This document shows positions 1 through 11,640 of a stretch of DNA of 64,000 bases, one piece after another. This DNA is from Sabethes cyaneus (Eukaryota > Arthropoda > Insecta > Diptera > Culicidae), in assembly GCF_943734655.1 (NCBI RefSeq), contig NC_071354.1, positions 37,163,347-37,227,346 on the forward strand. Reading direction: 5' to 3'. The first letter of the stretch is position 1. Every line of letters begins with the position of its first letter. Under the pieces are notes generated by a model that ran no database searches, was not told where the DNA came from, and saw nothing but the letters and a program-made list of their open reading frames with translations. The position numbers and the translations under genes were made by a program.

Positions 1-989
1 GAAAAGGCGTTCGACCGACTCAACCACGAAAACATCTGGGGTACACTTAGGCCTAGAGGAGTTCCAGATAAGCTAGTCCATCTCATCGAGGCTCAGTACG
101 AGGCGTTCTCGTGCAAGGTTTTGCACGACGGCGTCTTGTCCGACCCCATAAGGGTTACTGCTGGCGTGAGACAGGGCTGCATTTTATCACCGTTTCTGTT
201 TCTCATCGTTATGGATGAGATATTAGTTGGAGCAATTGACAGTAGACCAAATCGAGGATTGCCTTGGAATCCTCTAACGATGGAGCAGCTAAATGACCTC
301 GACCTAGCCGACGACATTGTCTTGCTCGCACAACGCCGAAACGACATGCAGAGCAAGTTATATGACCTCTCCGAGAGCTCCCAAGCAGCAGGTCTCACAG
401 TCAATGTAGCGAAAACTAAGTCTATGGTAGTGAACACTGACAATGCCACCAACTTCACAGTAGCGGGACAACAAGTTGAGCAGGTAGACGCCTTTCAATA
501 TCTTGGTAGCCAAACAACGCCCGATGGTGGTACCAAGACTGATATAGCCACACGGATCAGGAAGGCCAGGGGTGCCTTTGCAGGTCTGCGAAACATTTGG
601 CGCTCAAACCAGATCACTCTACGTACGAAAACCCGAATCTTTAATTCAAACGTTAAATCCGTACTGCTGTATGTCTGCGAAACGTAGTGCGTCTCAGCGG
701 AGACAACGCAAAAACTGCAGGTATTTATTAACCGGTGCCTGCGATATATCATTCGTGCCTGGTGGCCTGACAACTGGTTATCCAATGAGGAACTCCATCG
801 ACTGGAATCCACAAGGACAGCGTAGGAGAGACTCATGGCGACGCAGCTTAGCCAACGACATCCGGGCTGTAGACAAGAACCTGTCCTGGTGACAGATAAA
901 AGCCATGGCGGGTAACCGTCAGCAGTGGAGATCTCTGATTTCATCCCTTTGTTCTGCCAGACCGGCGGACATGGACACAAGTAAGTAAG
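1..989 (+). mobile_element. RTE-clade LINE fragment, reverse transcriptase to 3' tail
   Basis: The window opens inside a non-LTR reverse transcriptase. Frame 121-687 and the bases before it carry RT blocks such as AFDRLNHENIW, GVRQGCILSPFLF and the active-site block LADDIVLL, followed by the thumb-like region FQYLGS. The frame ends at a TAG near 685. The remaining C-terminal part (INRCLRYIIRAWWPDNW, then RRSLANDIRA) continues in shifted frames. Compared with the second copy near 54977-55350, about 110 nt are missing around 795. The copy ends with a short AAGT-type tail (aagtaagtaag, about 979-989), typical of RTE elements. It is 5'-cut by the window edge and is a dead copy. Clade assignment is from recognised RT motifs and is not computed. 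Confidence 0.8.
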
Positions 990-1830
990 ACAGACCCTCC
1001 AAAAGTGTCGCGAATAGCAAGTCTCTACGCGCCACCTTTTCATAGATTTCAAGGCTGTCTACGATACTATCGCCCGTAAGGAGCTATGAAAAATTATGGA
1101 CGAAAACGGTTTTCCGGGGAAGCCTACAAAAATGATTAAGGCCATGGTGGATGGTGTACAATGCTGTGTGAGGATTTTGGGCGCGTTATCAAGCCCGTTT
1201 GAAACGCGCAGGGCAAGGCTATGGTGTTATGAAACGTGCGATCTTCAATGGCCGATCTTTATCTGTTTCGTTCATGACGTTCCGAAGAACCGAGCGCGAT
1301 CGAGCTCGCCTCTTCTTGCAGAAAATCGTGCTTATTATAGACTCCTAAAGACCCTATGATCTGGCCAACTTCATCCCCGTACCAAATGTACCATGTACAA
1401 AACGCCAATTAGGTCGGTAGTTCTCTACGGGCACGAAACGTGGACAATGCTCGACGAAGACTTCAAAGCACCGACCATTTTTGAACGTCGTGTGCTTAGG
1501 ACCATCTTTGGCGGTGTATTTGACAACGGTATATAGAGAAGGATGAACCACGAGCTAGCGCAGCTTTTCGGCGAACCCAGTATCTAGACTAGAAAGTCGC
1601 TAACGCTGGAAAGGTATAATGGGCGGGACATGTTGTGAGATTGCCGGACAACAACCCCACCAAAATGGTGTTCGCTTCGCGTTCAGTTGGTGCGGAGTGT
1701 AGTTGATGGTTAGATCAAGTGGAGCAATATCTGGAAAGTGTGGGACATTCGAGAAATTGGAGACGGCCAGCCAAGGACCGAGTTTGTTGGCGGAACATTG
1801 TTATGCAGGTGAAATCCTAAAGAATATCGC
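990..1830 (+). mobile_element. degenerate RTE-like LINE fragment
   Basis: This is a relic in several frames. It shows a finger/palm stretch (HLFIDFKAVYDT near 1035), the palm stretch around DENGFPGKPTKMIKAMVDG (1096 onward), and further along YGHETWTML and VLRTIFGG (1425-1515). These match, in the same order, the other RTE-like copies at 6.2-8.4 kb and 27.8-29.5 kb. Stops and frameshifts are frequent, and the RT active site is lost between about 1215 and 1380. The borders are approximate. Confidence 0.6.
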
Positions 1831-2194
1831 ATCAGGACAAACAAGCAAATGACAATATTGCTTGAAAAATTAACTCAATCCTCACAAGTTCCAAAAGGCG
1901 CATGAAAGTAAATGCGATATATTCCCAGGAAAGTGTTCATCGGGAGGCTATTTTGAGGCCGTGTGAAAGTGTTCTGGAGGCTATTTTGAATTCCCATGTG
2001 TTGCGATCGAATTTCGATTATTTCGAATGGTATATCGAAATTTGTCCTGGTAACCACAGGCTTCAGTTGAAAATCGTAGATTCGTAGGTTATTGGTTTTC
2101 TTTGTCGTTAAAATAGATCCTCCCAGTTTTGCTGTTATTATATGGTTGGTTAGCATAAGTATGTATCCAATTAACAACGCACTTGTCAAAACTC

Positions 2195-2312
2195 TGTTTT
2201 TCCATTCCTTTATTGAATTGTAAGAGGTGTTGTCAAATGCTCCCTCAATATCAACAAAAGCTGCAAGTGACATTCCTTTATCGTTCAAAGACTTCTCTAT
2301 TTTTGAAACCAA
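2195..2312 (-). mobile_element. short R1/Jockey-type LINE reverse transcriptase scrap
   Basis: The minus-strand frame begins VSKIEKSLNDKGMSLAAF and then VDIEGAFDNTSYNSI. This is the palm-A region of R1-type LINE reverse transcriptases, where the catalytic Asp sits in the F-x-DIEGAF block. After about 40 residues the similarity stops. No neighbouring element part was recognised. Confidence 0.5.
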
Positions 2313-3281
2313 CCTACATCACAACAGAGTTATTAATATGTTTGTTATAGATAATAAACTTGGCTGAAGGATCCTAGTTAGTTTCATTAACACTAAATGT
2401 ACCGACTGAGTTCAACGAATATTACGTTTTAAATATATTTTATTTTCTAATAAAAATAGTTAAGCGGAATAGTGTTATGACGATGTAACAACTAGCCAAA
2501 AAAGCAAGTCTACAGTCGAATCACGCCTTTACGTTATGTTTAGTGCACATAGTTGCTAGTTATTATATAGAATAATTTATATAGAAGTTAGTTTTCTAGT
2601 TTAAAGACCATATTTAACAGATCGGGTGTGAGCGAATATTCATTACAAAATCGGTGTGTAGTAGAAGGGAAAAGTTTATACATTCCAATCATATCGGAAC
2701 CCGTAATGTAGTTTAATTGGTGCTGGTTGTGAGTGTTTGTACGTGAATATTTCTATTTGCCCCATTTTCGCTATTTTCCAACATACAACTAACTTTTTAT
2801 CTTAAACCTCATGAAACCATGGAAACCATAGGACCACCTCTCACTGATCATTTTAGTCCTATAAATCGATCAACTTATTTCTAAGTTTCTAAAAGAAAAT
2901 TCGCTCTGTTTGCATATTGTTTTATCTAACAAGACTCGTCAAGAAATAGGTCGTGATCGATTCGCGGCGTATTTTTTCCACACATATAATATATCTCATA
3001 CGTAGATTTGTAAAGTTTATACGCTGTATGAGTTTTTTAACTTTACCGTTTCTCGAGAAAAGAAATCGTCGTTTGTAGAGTATTAAATTATGGTGCAACT
3101 ATTCTTTCACTTTCTAAACCAATTCCATGTTAAGTTTGTTTTACTAAATTCTACGGTTTAATTTCATATTTATCCAATCTGAAAATAGGCTAAAACTTTT
3201 CTGTTGCAAAGCTGTACAGCATCTGCTTTCGAAAAGAAACACTATTACGCTATGATTCTAACAAGTTTTTGTCTCCGCAAG
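2313..3281. other. AT-rich non-coding stretch, presumably intron of the SUCLA2-type gene
   Basis: No convincing ORF, splice-consistent exon or transposon motif was seen. The stretch ends in a pyrimidine-rich tract (about 3267-3276) before the acceptor used for the exon starting at 3282, so at least its right part should be intron of that gene. Confidence 0.4.
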
Positions 3282-3940
3282 ACTTCGCACTGGATGCCAA
3301 GATGCGCTTCGATGACAATGCCGAGTTTCGCCAGAAGGAACTGTTCGCCAAACGCGATCTGTCCCAGGAGGACAAGAAAGAAGTGGAAGCATCCAAGTTC
3401 GATCTGAACTACATCGCGCTGGATGGTTCGATCGGGTGTCTGGTGAACGGTGCCGGCTTAGCCATGGCCACCATGGATATCATCAAGCTGCACGGTGGCG
3501 ATCCGGCCAACTTCCTGGACGTCGGTGGCGGTGCCACCGTGAAAGCCGTTAAGGAGGCATTCAAAATTATTACCTCCGATCCGAAGGTGCACGCTATATT
3601 GGTCAACATTTTTGGTGGCATTATGCGTTGTGACGTCATTGCCGAAGGTATTATTCAGGCTACCAAGGAACTGAACATTAAAATGCCCATCATTGTTCGA
3701 CTTCAGGTAAGTTTTACGTATTAACAGTGTCCATTCGTTACGATTGATTGTTTTTTTCGACAGGGCACCAACGTAAACGAAGCAAAGGATTTGATTAAAA
3801 AATCTAAACTACGCATCCTTCCGAAGGACGATCTAGACGAGGCCGCTATGTTGTCCGTTCATTTGTCACAGATAGTTCACTTGGCGCGTGAAGCTCATCT
3901 GGACGTTAGCTTCGAGCTGCCTGATAGCTACGCAGCATAA
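3282..3940 (+). CDS. SUCLA2: succinyl-CoA ligase (ADP-forming) beta subunit, C-terminal two exons
   Basis: Partial gene. The product is the beta subunit of mitochondrial succinyl-CoA synthetase, which converts succinyl-CoA plus ADP and Pi to succinate, CoA and ATP in the TCA cycle. Two exons are visible: 3282-3706 (donor gtaagt) and 3764-3940 (acceptor ttcgacag, stop TAA 3938-3940), giving about 200 C-terminal residues. Diagnostic blocks are LNYIALDG, LVNGAGLAMATMDIIKLHGG, NFLDVGGGA and AILVNIFGGIMRCDVIA, which belong to the CoA-ligase/ATP-grasp C-terminal domain. The IGCLVNGAG...MDIIKLHGG version and the tail VHLAREAHLDVSFELP fit the ATP-specific SUCLA2 (Drosophila skap/ScsbetaA) rather than the GTP-specific SUCLG2. 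Upstream exons were not found in the window and must lie before position 1 or in unrecognised DNA. Reading frame and splice sites are intact. Confidence 0.9.
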
Positions 3941-4447
3941 ATCTTTCGTTCGTTCGTTCAGTCAAATCGATGTAGTACAACCACACTACCCAGCAGCAAC
4001 TCAATCATCTTTTATTCATCTCCAGTAACACCCAAACGAACCGACATAGGGTACATTTGCAGCCTTTAGCCTATCTCAAATTTTAGGTTACATGTGAGTC
4101 CTAATTTATTTAAAACTGAACTCCAACGCCTTGAGTTAGTTAATTTAGCGAATTGTTGTAACAGATGTTTTATTCCTGCTCAGAGAATAGTAAAAGCAAA
4201 TAAGATTACTTGAAAACTGCCGTTGCGCGGTTACGCACTTTACGAGGAGGAGCTAGCGAAACCAACTCCAAATTTAACTCGAGTCTATGCCTATTATAGA
4301 TGTATGTGAAACTATCAGCACCAACGTATTAAAAAGCACCATGGACGTGACACTTGTAGAGCTAAAACCGACAGATTTTGTGTACGCAAGAGAGTGAAAT
4401 AAGCTGTCTCGCCCTTTACTACCGTAATCACTCACATTTTTAAATGG

Positions 4448-4453
4448 AATAAA
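4448..4453 (+). promoter_or_regulatory. candidate poly(A) signal of the SUCLA2-type gene
   Basis: An AATAAA hexamer lies 508 bp after the stop codon on the coding strand and is followed by a T-rich stretch. It is the clearest canonical signal between the stop and the next transposon fragment. Confidence 0.4.
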
Positions 4454-5136
4454 TTATTGTTGACATTTAACTTTCGGTTTTGTGCAATTTAGTTGTTTTT
4501 CTATTGCGCTAAAATTCTAGTTTTGGGAATGACTTCTAACTGTCTTTGCACAAAACACCTTTCGAACACATTTCGGATGGAAGCAAAAAATCAGCCAAAA
4601 GGCCTTAAAAACTAGTAGCTTGTATACCTACTCTAGCGAAAAGCAAAAACGAAATTTTGCCCAATACACAATGGTGCGATTGATTGGACTTACTATTGGA
4701 AGCGCGCGTATATCTACATGTGTTTTGAAATTTTTTGTATATTTATTTAACTAAGCCAACATGATGTTACGGAAAATAATAAAAATACAAAAAAAATTAA
4801 ATTTTATTTTAATTCCTTTAAAACTATCCGTAGACATCCATGTAAATGTCATATGCATTAAAAATGGACTGATTCTAGCGATTTTCCTATGCATCCCCAT
4901 TCCCCATTCTACCTCGTTGTCGCGGTGCTACTGGAATGTCTCTCTGAAGGTTAATTTGGTCGAAACTTAACAGGACTCTTGTGTGCATTGATACTTATCG
5001 GAAGGTGTATTTCTTTCAGGCACTCTTCTTTATAGAACTTCCGGTTCATAGGCTGATTTGTAACGAAAACCTCGTTTTTATGGCCGCAACAACAGATTCC
5101 TCAGATGTCAGATCAGGTGTTTCTTGCAAATTTATC
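4454..5136. other. intergenic stretch without recognised features
   Basis: AT-rich sequence with only short spurious frames (for example 4761-4970). No homology, repeat or RNA gene was recognised. Confidence 0.4.
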
Positions 5137-5520
5137 AGCTTACTTATTTAGGTAGCTTGCCGTCCTAAGACAAAGTCTGTTGAACAAATTTTCTCCAATT
5201 TACTTGGTTGTAGACTTCCGCAAACCAATTTCTCAGACACCGCGTACTTTCCGCCATATCTCACTCCACCGGGTCTAACCATCTTACTCGCTGCTCCCTT
5301 AGCGTTCTGTTCCAACCGGATCTGAAGTAAACACCATCGGTTGTACAGCATTCTGTCCTTCATACTCCATTCTCCTGATACGACGCCGAAGATCGTTTTT
5401 AATACTCGTTTTTCGAAAACTCCGAGCACCCTCCTCCTCGAGCATCCACGTTTCATGCCCGTACAGATCAACCAGACTAATAATACGCCTCTGAATCTCA
5501 CGGGCGGATTGTAGTGCCAG
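5137..5520 (-). mobile_element. RTE-like LINE 3' end fragment
   Basis: Minus-strand frame 5148-5591 contains VLGVFEKRVLKTIFG and a degenerate C-terminus. It runs into aaataagtaag (reading on the minus strand), the same kind of AAGT tail seen in the other RTE-like copies of the window. It abuts an oppositely oriented fragment at about 5521. Confidence 0.6.
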
Positions 5521-6110
5521 GATTTGGTTTGTGCACTACATTCTTCCGTCCGACAGATCTTGCAAAAATGTCGGGAATACAACGTGTCCACGCATCACAT
5601 CTTTAGTGATTGCAAAGCAGCATACGATACAGTCAATCAAGATCAGAGCTACATTGGATCGAGTGATGTATTTGGTGCGCATCTTGGGGACATTCGAGTC
5701 CGTTCGAGACACGGCAAGGATTGAGACAAGCACCCCTGTTCTGTATTTCGAACGGGTTTATGTTTCGTTCGAAACTGATATTTCGTTCGAAAAAACAGCG
5801 GCTCGAACGAAAGATCTTCATATGAAAAAACAACTCGAACGTCCAAGTCGATCGAAATATTTCAACTCGTTCGAAATACAGAATACCCCTAGAGGTGACG
5901 GCTTATCTTGCATGCTGTTCAACATCGCTCTTGAGGGGGTGATCCGACGAGCGGACATCGAAATGAGAGGCATGGTTCTCACCAAGGGTAGCCAACTACT
6001 AGGCTTTGCAGGTGATTTTGATATCACAGTCAGGAACTTTGCGACGACGGAGACAATCTACACCAGAATGAAGGCGGAGTCTAGGAGGATTGGGATTTAC
6101 ATCTGAGACG
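5521..6110 (+). mobile_element. RTE-like LINE reverse transcriptase fragment interrupted by a MITE
   Basis: The sequence is nearly the same as the plus-strand copy at 28440-28880. Palm residues GDGLSCMLFNIALEGVIRR and GSQLLGFAGDFDI are present; in this copy the active-site FADD block reads FAGD. An extra 163-bp segment (5731-5893), absent from the 28.6-kb copy, splits it. Deletions and stops make it inactive. Confidence 0.7.
5731..5893. repeat. small inverted-repeat MITE inside an RTE-like fragment
   Basis: The insertion is delimited by comparison with the uninterrupted LINE copy near 28660. Its ends are imperfect inverted repeats: CACCCCTGTTCTGTATTTCG on the left, and CGTTCGAAATACAG leading to AATACCCCTAG on the right. 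Several TTCGAACG-type palindromes lie inside. At most 2 bp of target duplication (AG) is visible. Confidence 0.6.
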
Positions 6111-6159
6111 ACTGGGAAATTGGCCAAACGTAAGAAAAAAAATGAGCTTAGGAAAATAA

Positions 6160-9100
6160 AGCTTACTTACTTAATTGGCCTAACGTCTTACGACAAGGCC
6201 TACGCAGTATAATTTCTCCATCTGTTTCGGTCCATGGCAACTGATCTCCAGTTCCGCGGGCACCCAGTGCTCGCCAGATCTCGCTTCACCTGGTCTGGCC
6301 ACCCGACTTCCGCTGCTAATAAAACGCCTTTTAATCTCACGGCTGGTATTGTTGTTCCTTGTTACCAGTGAGCCAAAGTACGAACTCGTCGACTACCTCG
6401 AACTCATCCCCGTCGATTACTACGGTACTGCTCAAGCGGGCCCTGTCGCGCTCGGTCCCGCCCGCCAGCATATATTTCGTTTTAGACGTATTTATCTTCA
6501 ATCCAATCTTCTCTGCTTCGCGTTTTAGTTTGGTGTACTGATCGATCCACCGCCTCAAATGTTCTGCCGACTGCATCCACGTCGTCGCAGATAAATTGAC
6601 TGGATTTATTGAAAATCGTGCCCCGCATTTCGATCGCCGCTCGCCTTATAACACCTTCAAGCGCAATGTTGAATAGCAGGCAGGAAAGACCATCTCCTTG
6701 TCGAAGTCGCCTGCGAGATTCGAATGGGTCCGACAATCCCCCCGAGATTCTCACACAGCACTGGATCCCATCCATCGTAGCCATGATAAGTCTAGTAAGC
6801 TTACCCGGAAAGCCGTTTTCGTCCAAAATTTTCCATAGTTCTTGTCGGTTTACGCTATCATATGCGGCTTTGAACATGTGATGCGTGGCACTTCTGGAGG
6901 ATCTGCCGCAAGTTAAAGATTTGGTCCGTTGTAGACCGACCCTCCATGAAGCCGGCCTGGTAGCTTCCCACAAATCTATTGGTTATTGGCGATAGTCGAT
7001 GGAAGATGACTTGGGATTGGGACAGCACTTTGTAGGCGGCATTCAGGCATTTCCACTCCTCCGGTAGTCGTTCCGTATCCCAAATCTTGACAATCAGTTG
7101 ATGCAAGCAGCCAGCCAACTTGTCCGGGCCCATTTTAATAAGTTCCGCTCCAATGCCATCCTTTCCCGCTGCTTTGTTGGTCTTCAGCCGCTGGATAGCT
7201 CTTTAACTTCCCTTATCGATGAGGGTGGCACATCTTCGTTCCTTGCTACACCAATGTGGTCACTTCCTCCGCTATCATGGTCTTCCGCCTGTACGCCATT
7301 CTGATATTCATCGTAGTGCTGCTTCCACCTTTCGATCACCGCATGGTGGCACGGTCGTCAGTCAAGATACCTCCATCTTTATCTCTGCACATTTCGGCCC
7401 GCTGCACCTTTGCAAAACCTTTGCGAGATTCGTTGAGTCTCTGATAGAACTTCCGTGTGTCGTGAAAGCGGTGCAGTTGCTCGAGTTCTTCGCACTTCTT
7501 CACCTCTTGGTGGCGCTTCTTCTCCTTGAAGAGTCGGGTTTACTGTCTCCGCTTCTGTTTGTATCGCTCCACATTCTGACGGGTGGCTCTACACAACATT
7601 TGTACCCGCGCTGCGTTCTTCTCAGCCAATATCTGCTGGCATTCTTCGTCAAACCATTCGTTACGTTGATTCGGTGCAACACGGCCTAGGACATTCTCCG
7701 CTACGCTGTTAATGGCTGTTTTCACGGCACTCCAACAGTCCTCACGAGGGGCTTTTTCCAGCTCACCCTCTTCCGGCAGCGCGGTTTCGAGATACGCGTA
7801 GCTTTCGGTGACATCCGGTTGCTTCAGTCGCGCTAGATTATACAGTGGCGCCGGTATCGTAAGCTGTTCACAACAGATAGTTTTTGACGTATCCTTACCA
7901 TCACTAGCTAGTGATCCGAATCAATGTTAGCGCCCGGATAGGTTCTGATATCGATAATGTCTGAAAACTACCGACCATCTATCACAACGTGGTCGATTTG
8001 TGATTCTGTCTGGTTGAGTGATCTCCAGGCGGTTATGCTGGAAGAAGGTACTACGTATGGCCATGTTTTAGGAGGCGGCGAAATCGACAAGTCTTAAGCC
8101 GTTTTCGTTCGTTTGCGGGTGTGCGCTGAACCGTTCAATCACCGGTTTGAATTCCTCCTCCAGACCAACCTGAGCATTACAGTCCCCGATGACAATTTTA
8201 ACATCATGTCTTGGAAAGCGGTCGTATTCACGCTCCAGCTGCGCGTAAAATTCGTCTTTGTCATCTTCGGTACTTCTGAAGTGAGGGCTGTGTACGTTAA
8301 TTATGCTAATATTAAAGAATTCGGGAGCTGATCGGCCACCACTCGCTCACCTGCTTCTGCGTCTCGCCCATCACTGTGAAAGGTGAAAGCTGTGCCCAGC
8401 TCGTGTGTATTGCCGCAGCTCTGGTAGATGGTATGACCATCTTTGTTTATTTGTTTGTTTATTTGTATAAAAATATCAACAGGCCTACTGGCCCTACTGA
8501 TACACTTAAACTAGAATCTACGTGCTAGTGCCAGGAAACGAGTTTTCAGTACCTCGCGGCTGACGTTTAAATCGAAGCAATGTGTGAATCGATTGAAATG
8601 GCGTTGCAGACCGATGATTGTGCTAAATGTGCTATAGTTGGTTCGCCGATGCGGTACACGCAGAAATGGACCGTTGCGTAGAACACGACTTTGGGCGTAT
8701 ATGTTGAGGTTCGCGAGTAGACATGGGCAATCCACTCTCGAGGTCAGCATGTCGGCGACTGCCATTACTCTGATCACGTCGCGACGAGTGTTCAACGGGT
8801 TAAGATCGACGAGTCTGCAGCGCTGTTCATAGCAGGGCAGCTAAAAGGGGTCGTTCCAGGGCAATCTTCGAAGTGCAAAACGTATGAATCGGCGCTGCAC
8901 TGACTCGATTCGGTCAGCTCCATTTTGGTAGTACGGACTCCACACAGGAGCACAGTACTCAAGGTTGGACCGGACAAGAGCACAGTAGAGAGCTTTGAGG
9001 CAGTAGATGTCGTTGAAGTTCTTGGCGATCCGCATGATAAATCCCAGATTCCTGCAGGCCTTATCGACAATATATGCGATGTGCTGTTTGAAGTCGAGCT

Positions 9101-10975
9101 TAGAGTCAAGCAGTATTCCCAAGTCCTTAACACAATTTTCGCGGCGTAGAGGCACGTCTGATAGAATGTAGTCGAAAACGAGAGGGTTCAATTTCCTTGA
9201 GAATGTAATTATTTCACATTTGTCGGAATTTAGCAGCATGCGGTTGTCTGTGCATCATTTTGCAAAAATCAGCAGCTGCTCTTGCAGGAACGCGGCGTCG
9301 GACGGACTATCGACTTTAGCATACAGCTTCAGATCGTCGGCAAAAGAGAGTCGCGGGCATTTAAGCAGGAAGTTGACATCGTTGAAGTAGATGAGGAAAA
9401 CCAAAGGTCCGAGATGGCTACCTTGTGGAATTCCAGAACTAGCAGTGAAAGGTCTGGAGGTGAACCCGTCGTTACTAACTTCTAGGTGGCGATCGGAGAG
9501 GTAGGAATTAAACCATCGTAGCAACGAGCCTCCGATTCCGAGTTTGTCCAGTTTGGCGATGGCGATTCGATGGTTCAATTTGTCGAAAGCAGCGGAAAGG
9601 TCCGTGTAAATAACGTCCTTCTGCGACCGGTCGTCGAAACTTTTTATCATGTCGGACGTAAGAGTTAGAAGATTGGTTGTCGTGGACCGCTGGGGCATAA
9701 AGCCGCGTTGATCGTCTACGACATATTGCTTAAAGAATGCAAATACAGGTGCATACACAACAAGCTCGAACAGTTTTGATATTGAGTTTAGTGCAGAGAT
9801 GCCGCGATAGTTATTCACATTTCTCCTATTCCACTTTTTATGAACAGGAAACATGTATGCCGATTTCCATATTGTTGGGAAGACACCTGTACTGATTGAT
9901 AAACTGAACAGGTGGCTCATCGGAGCAGCCAAGGCGTTGATACACTGTTTCAGCAGAACAGACGGAATACCATCCGGTCCAGAAGAACGAAAGGATTTTA
10001 GCTTCGCGGCGGCTGATATGACCATCGCGTCGTCGATGGAAAGGTGAGTTAAGCAATTGCTAAGTACGGGGATGCACTGGATGGCTGCGGAAATTTCTTC
10101 TCTTGTCAATCTTTCATCAGTAAATACGCTGGAGAATTTCCGCGCGAATAGTTGGGAAATCTGTTCTGTGTTACTGGCAGGCACTACCCAGGAACATTAC
10201 CGAAGGAAGCCCGTTGTCCTTCCGCTGTTCGTTGACGTGCTTCCAAAAGGATTTGGGATTCCTTTTCAGTCTACGTTCGATGTTGCTCAGGTAATTCCGG
10301 AAACAGGAGCGACTCAATCGTTTGTAACGCGTGTTGATCGACAAGTAGTGGTTACGGAGTGGCAACGTTCGATATTTTGAAAATTTCTTGAAAGCGGTCT
10401 TTCTCTCGGATTTCAGACGTCGTAACATAGCGTTTACCCAGGGTATCTGCTTCAGAGCGGGCATGGTTCTTTTTGGGACATGTCGATCGATAGCGTAGTT
10501 CAGGATGTTGGAGAAAGTCATTGCGGCAGAATTAACATCATCCTTGTCCAAAACTGCATCCCAATTGATGCTAGTCAGGGTTCTTTGGATTTCCCTGAAG
10601 TCCGCACGGGCGAAATCATAGTAGACGATCGGTGGTGCACTAGTCACGTCAAGACGTATTTGTTGACGGATAGTAACCAGCAAGGGTGGATGATGTGGAA
10701 CGTCCTTAACTAGAGGGGAAGGAGCCATCGCTATTATACGTACGTACCATCGCTTCTTTCCAGCATACCTCCTGCAGCGCTACGATGTCGAAGTTGCGGC
10801 TCTTCACTTTTTTAGAAAGCACGTGGGTACTTCCGAGGAAATTAAGGGACCGACAGTTCCATGTTCCTAATTTCCAATCGTTAGTCAGTTTTCGTCGCCT
10901 GGGTCTTTGCCGATTGTTTCGATTAGAGTTATTATTATTACTTACGGAGTCCAATGTGACTACCGAAACCTAGTA
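6160..10975 (-). mobile_element. RTE-like LINE, nearly full length, split by a Jockey-like LINE
   Basis: This is one minus-strand element in two parts. The 5' part (10730-10975) begins the AP-endonuclease: KLGTWNCRSLNF, then NFDIVALQEVCW. The 3' part (6160-8441) resumes in register with the rest of the endonuclease (HSPHFRSTEDDKDEFYA and IGDCNAQVG in shifted frames around 8150-8290). It then gives the RT (SYQAGFMEGRSTTDQIFNLR near 6950, FKAAYDSVN, GDGLSCLLFNIALEGVIRR). The 3' end at about 6160 has an aagtaagtaag tail. The two parts join exactly across the nested element when one CCATC copy is removed. Frameshifts and stops show it is dead. Confidence 0.75.
8442..10724 (-). mobile_element. Jockey-like LINE inserted in the RTE-like element
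   Basis: Minus-strand open frames at 10728-10171, 10184-9255, 9239-8841 and 8795-8511 give a connector and a full RT: KSFRSSGPDGIPSVLLKQC, RGFMPQRSTTTNL, DLSAAFDKLNH, SSGIPQGSHLGPLVF and the active site SFADDLKLY (about 9310-9340). The 3' end is a purine-rich tail, reading aaacaaacaaataaacaaag on the minus strand (8442-8460). A CCATC target duplication flanks it at 8437-8441 and 10725-10729. A stop or shift near 9250 and a TAG near 8850 interrupt the frame, and the 5' endonuclease is missing, so it is 5'-truncated but fairly young. Clade is by motif recognition. Confidence 0.8.
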
Positions 10976-10984
10976 CGAACAAAA

Positions 10985-11640
10985 AAATCCAAGCTCCTGG
11001 CAAAACTCTATAAACATGAAATGTACTTCACTGAATAATTATTGAAATTTGGAAGAAAGGAGTATCTACCGGAGAAATGGATGGAAGGGGTATTTGTCCC
11101 ATCCACAAAATATTCGATCGCTTGGCGTGCTGTAATTACTGCGGCATTTCGCCAGTTAACGGCACAAACAAGGTGCTCTCCCAGATATGGCTCTTTCGGT
11201 TATCTCCAAAAGTAACAGAAATCGTTGGACAATTTTTCACACTTCAACAATTCTTTCAGGAACGTCGAGAGTACATCGTGCCCATGTATCATGTTTCGAG
11301 AATTACAGGGTAACTTACAGCCGAACGCGAAAAGCTGGAGAATGGATTTCCAGATAAACTGAGCGGGTGTAAAGGCAAAAAGCAGTAGATTCTGCAAGAG
11401 TAGCCAACTTCTAGGCTTCGCGGATTATTTCGACATTGGTACTATAAAGAAGGTTTGTGAGAGCGGAAGCGATCTCCGCTAAGAATTTGACTAAGAATCA
11501 ATATGCCGAAATCCAAATATATGATGAACAGATTTAGCTCAAGAGGAAATGGCGTTCGCCTCTCACGGGCACTGACTATGTACTGTCATGAACTTAAAGT
11601 GTTTGAAGAGTTCATATATTTGGAATCTCTGGTTTTACTT
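10985..11640 (+). mobile_element. badly decayed RTE-like LINE fragment
   Basis: Scattered RT segments appear on the plus strand, including EYLPEKWMEGVFVPS near 11060 and SSQLLGFADYFDI near 11400-11430. Frameshifts are dense. It meets an opposite-strand fragment at about 11640. Confidence 0.5.

Noticed and set aside
3282..3940. SUCLG2 (GTP-specific) identity for the succinyl-CoA ligase
   Set aside because: IGCLVNGAG...MDIIKLHGG and the AREAHLDVSFELP tail fit the ATP-specific SUCLA2 type.
7219..7689. 156-codon plus-strand frame with hydrophobic stretches
   Set aside because: It is antisense to the connector/RT of the minus-strand RTE-like LINE, which has recognisable motifs.
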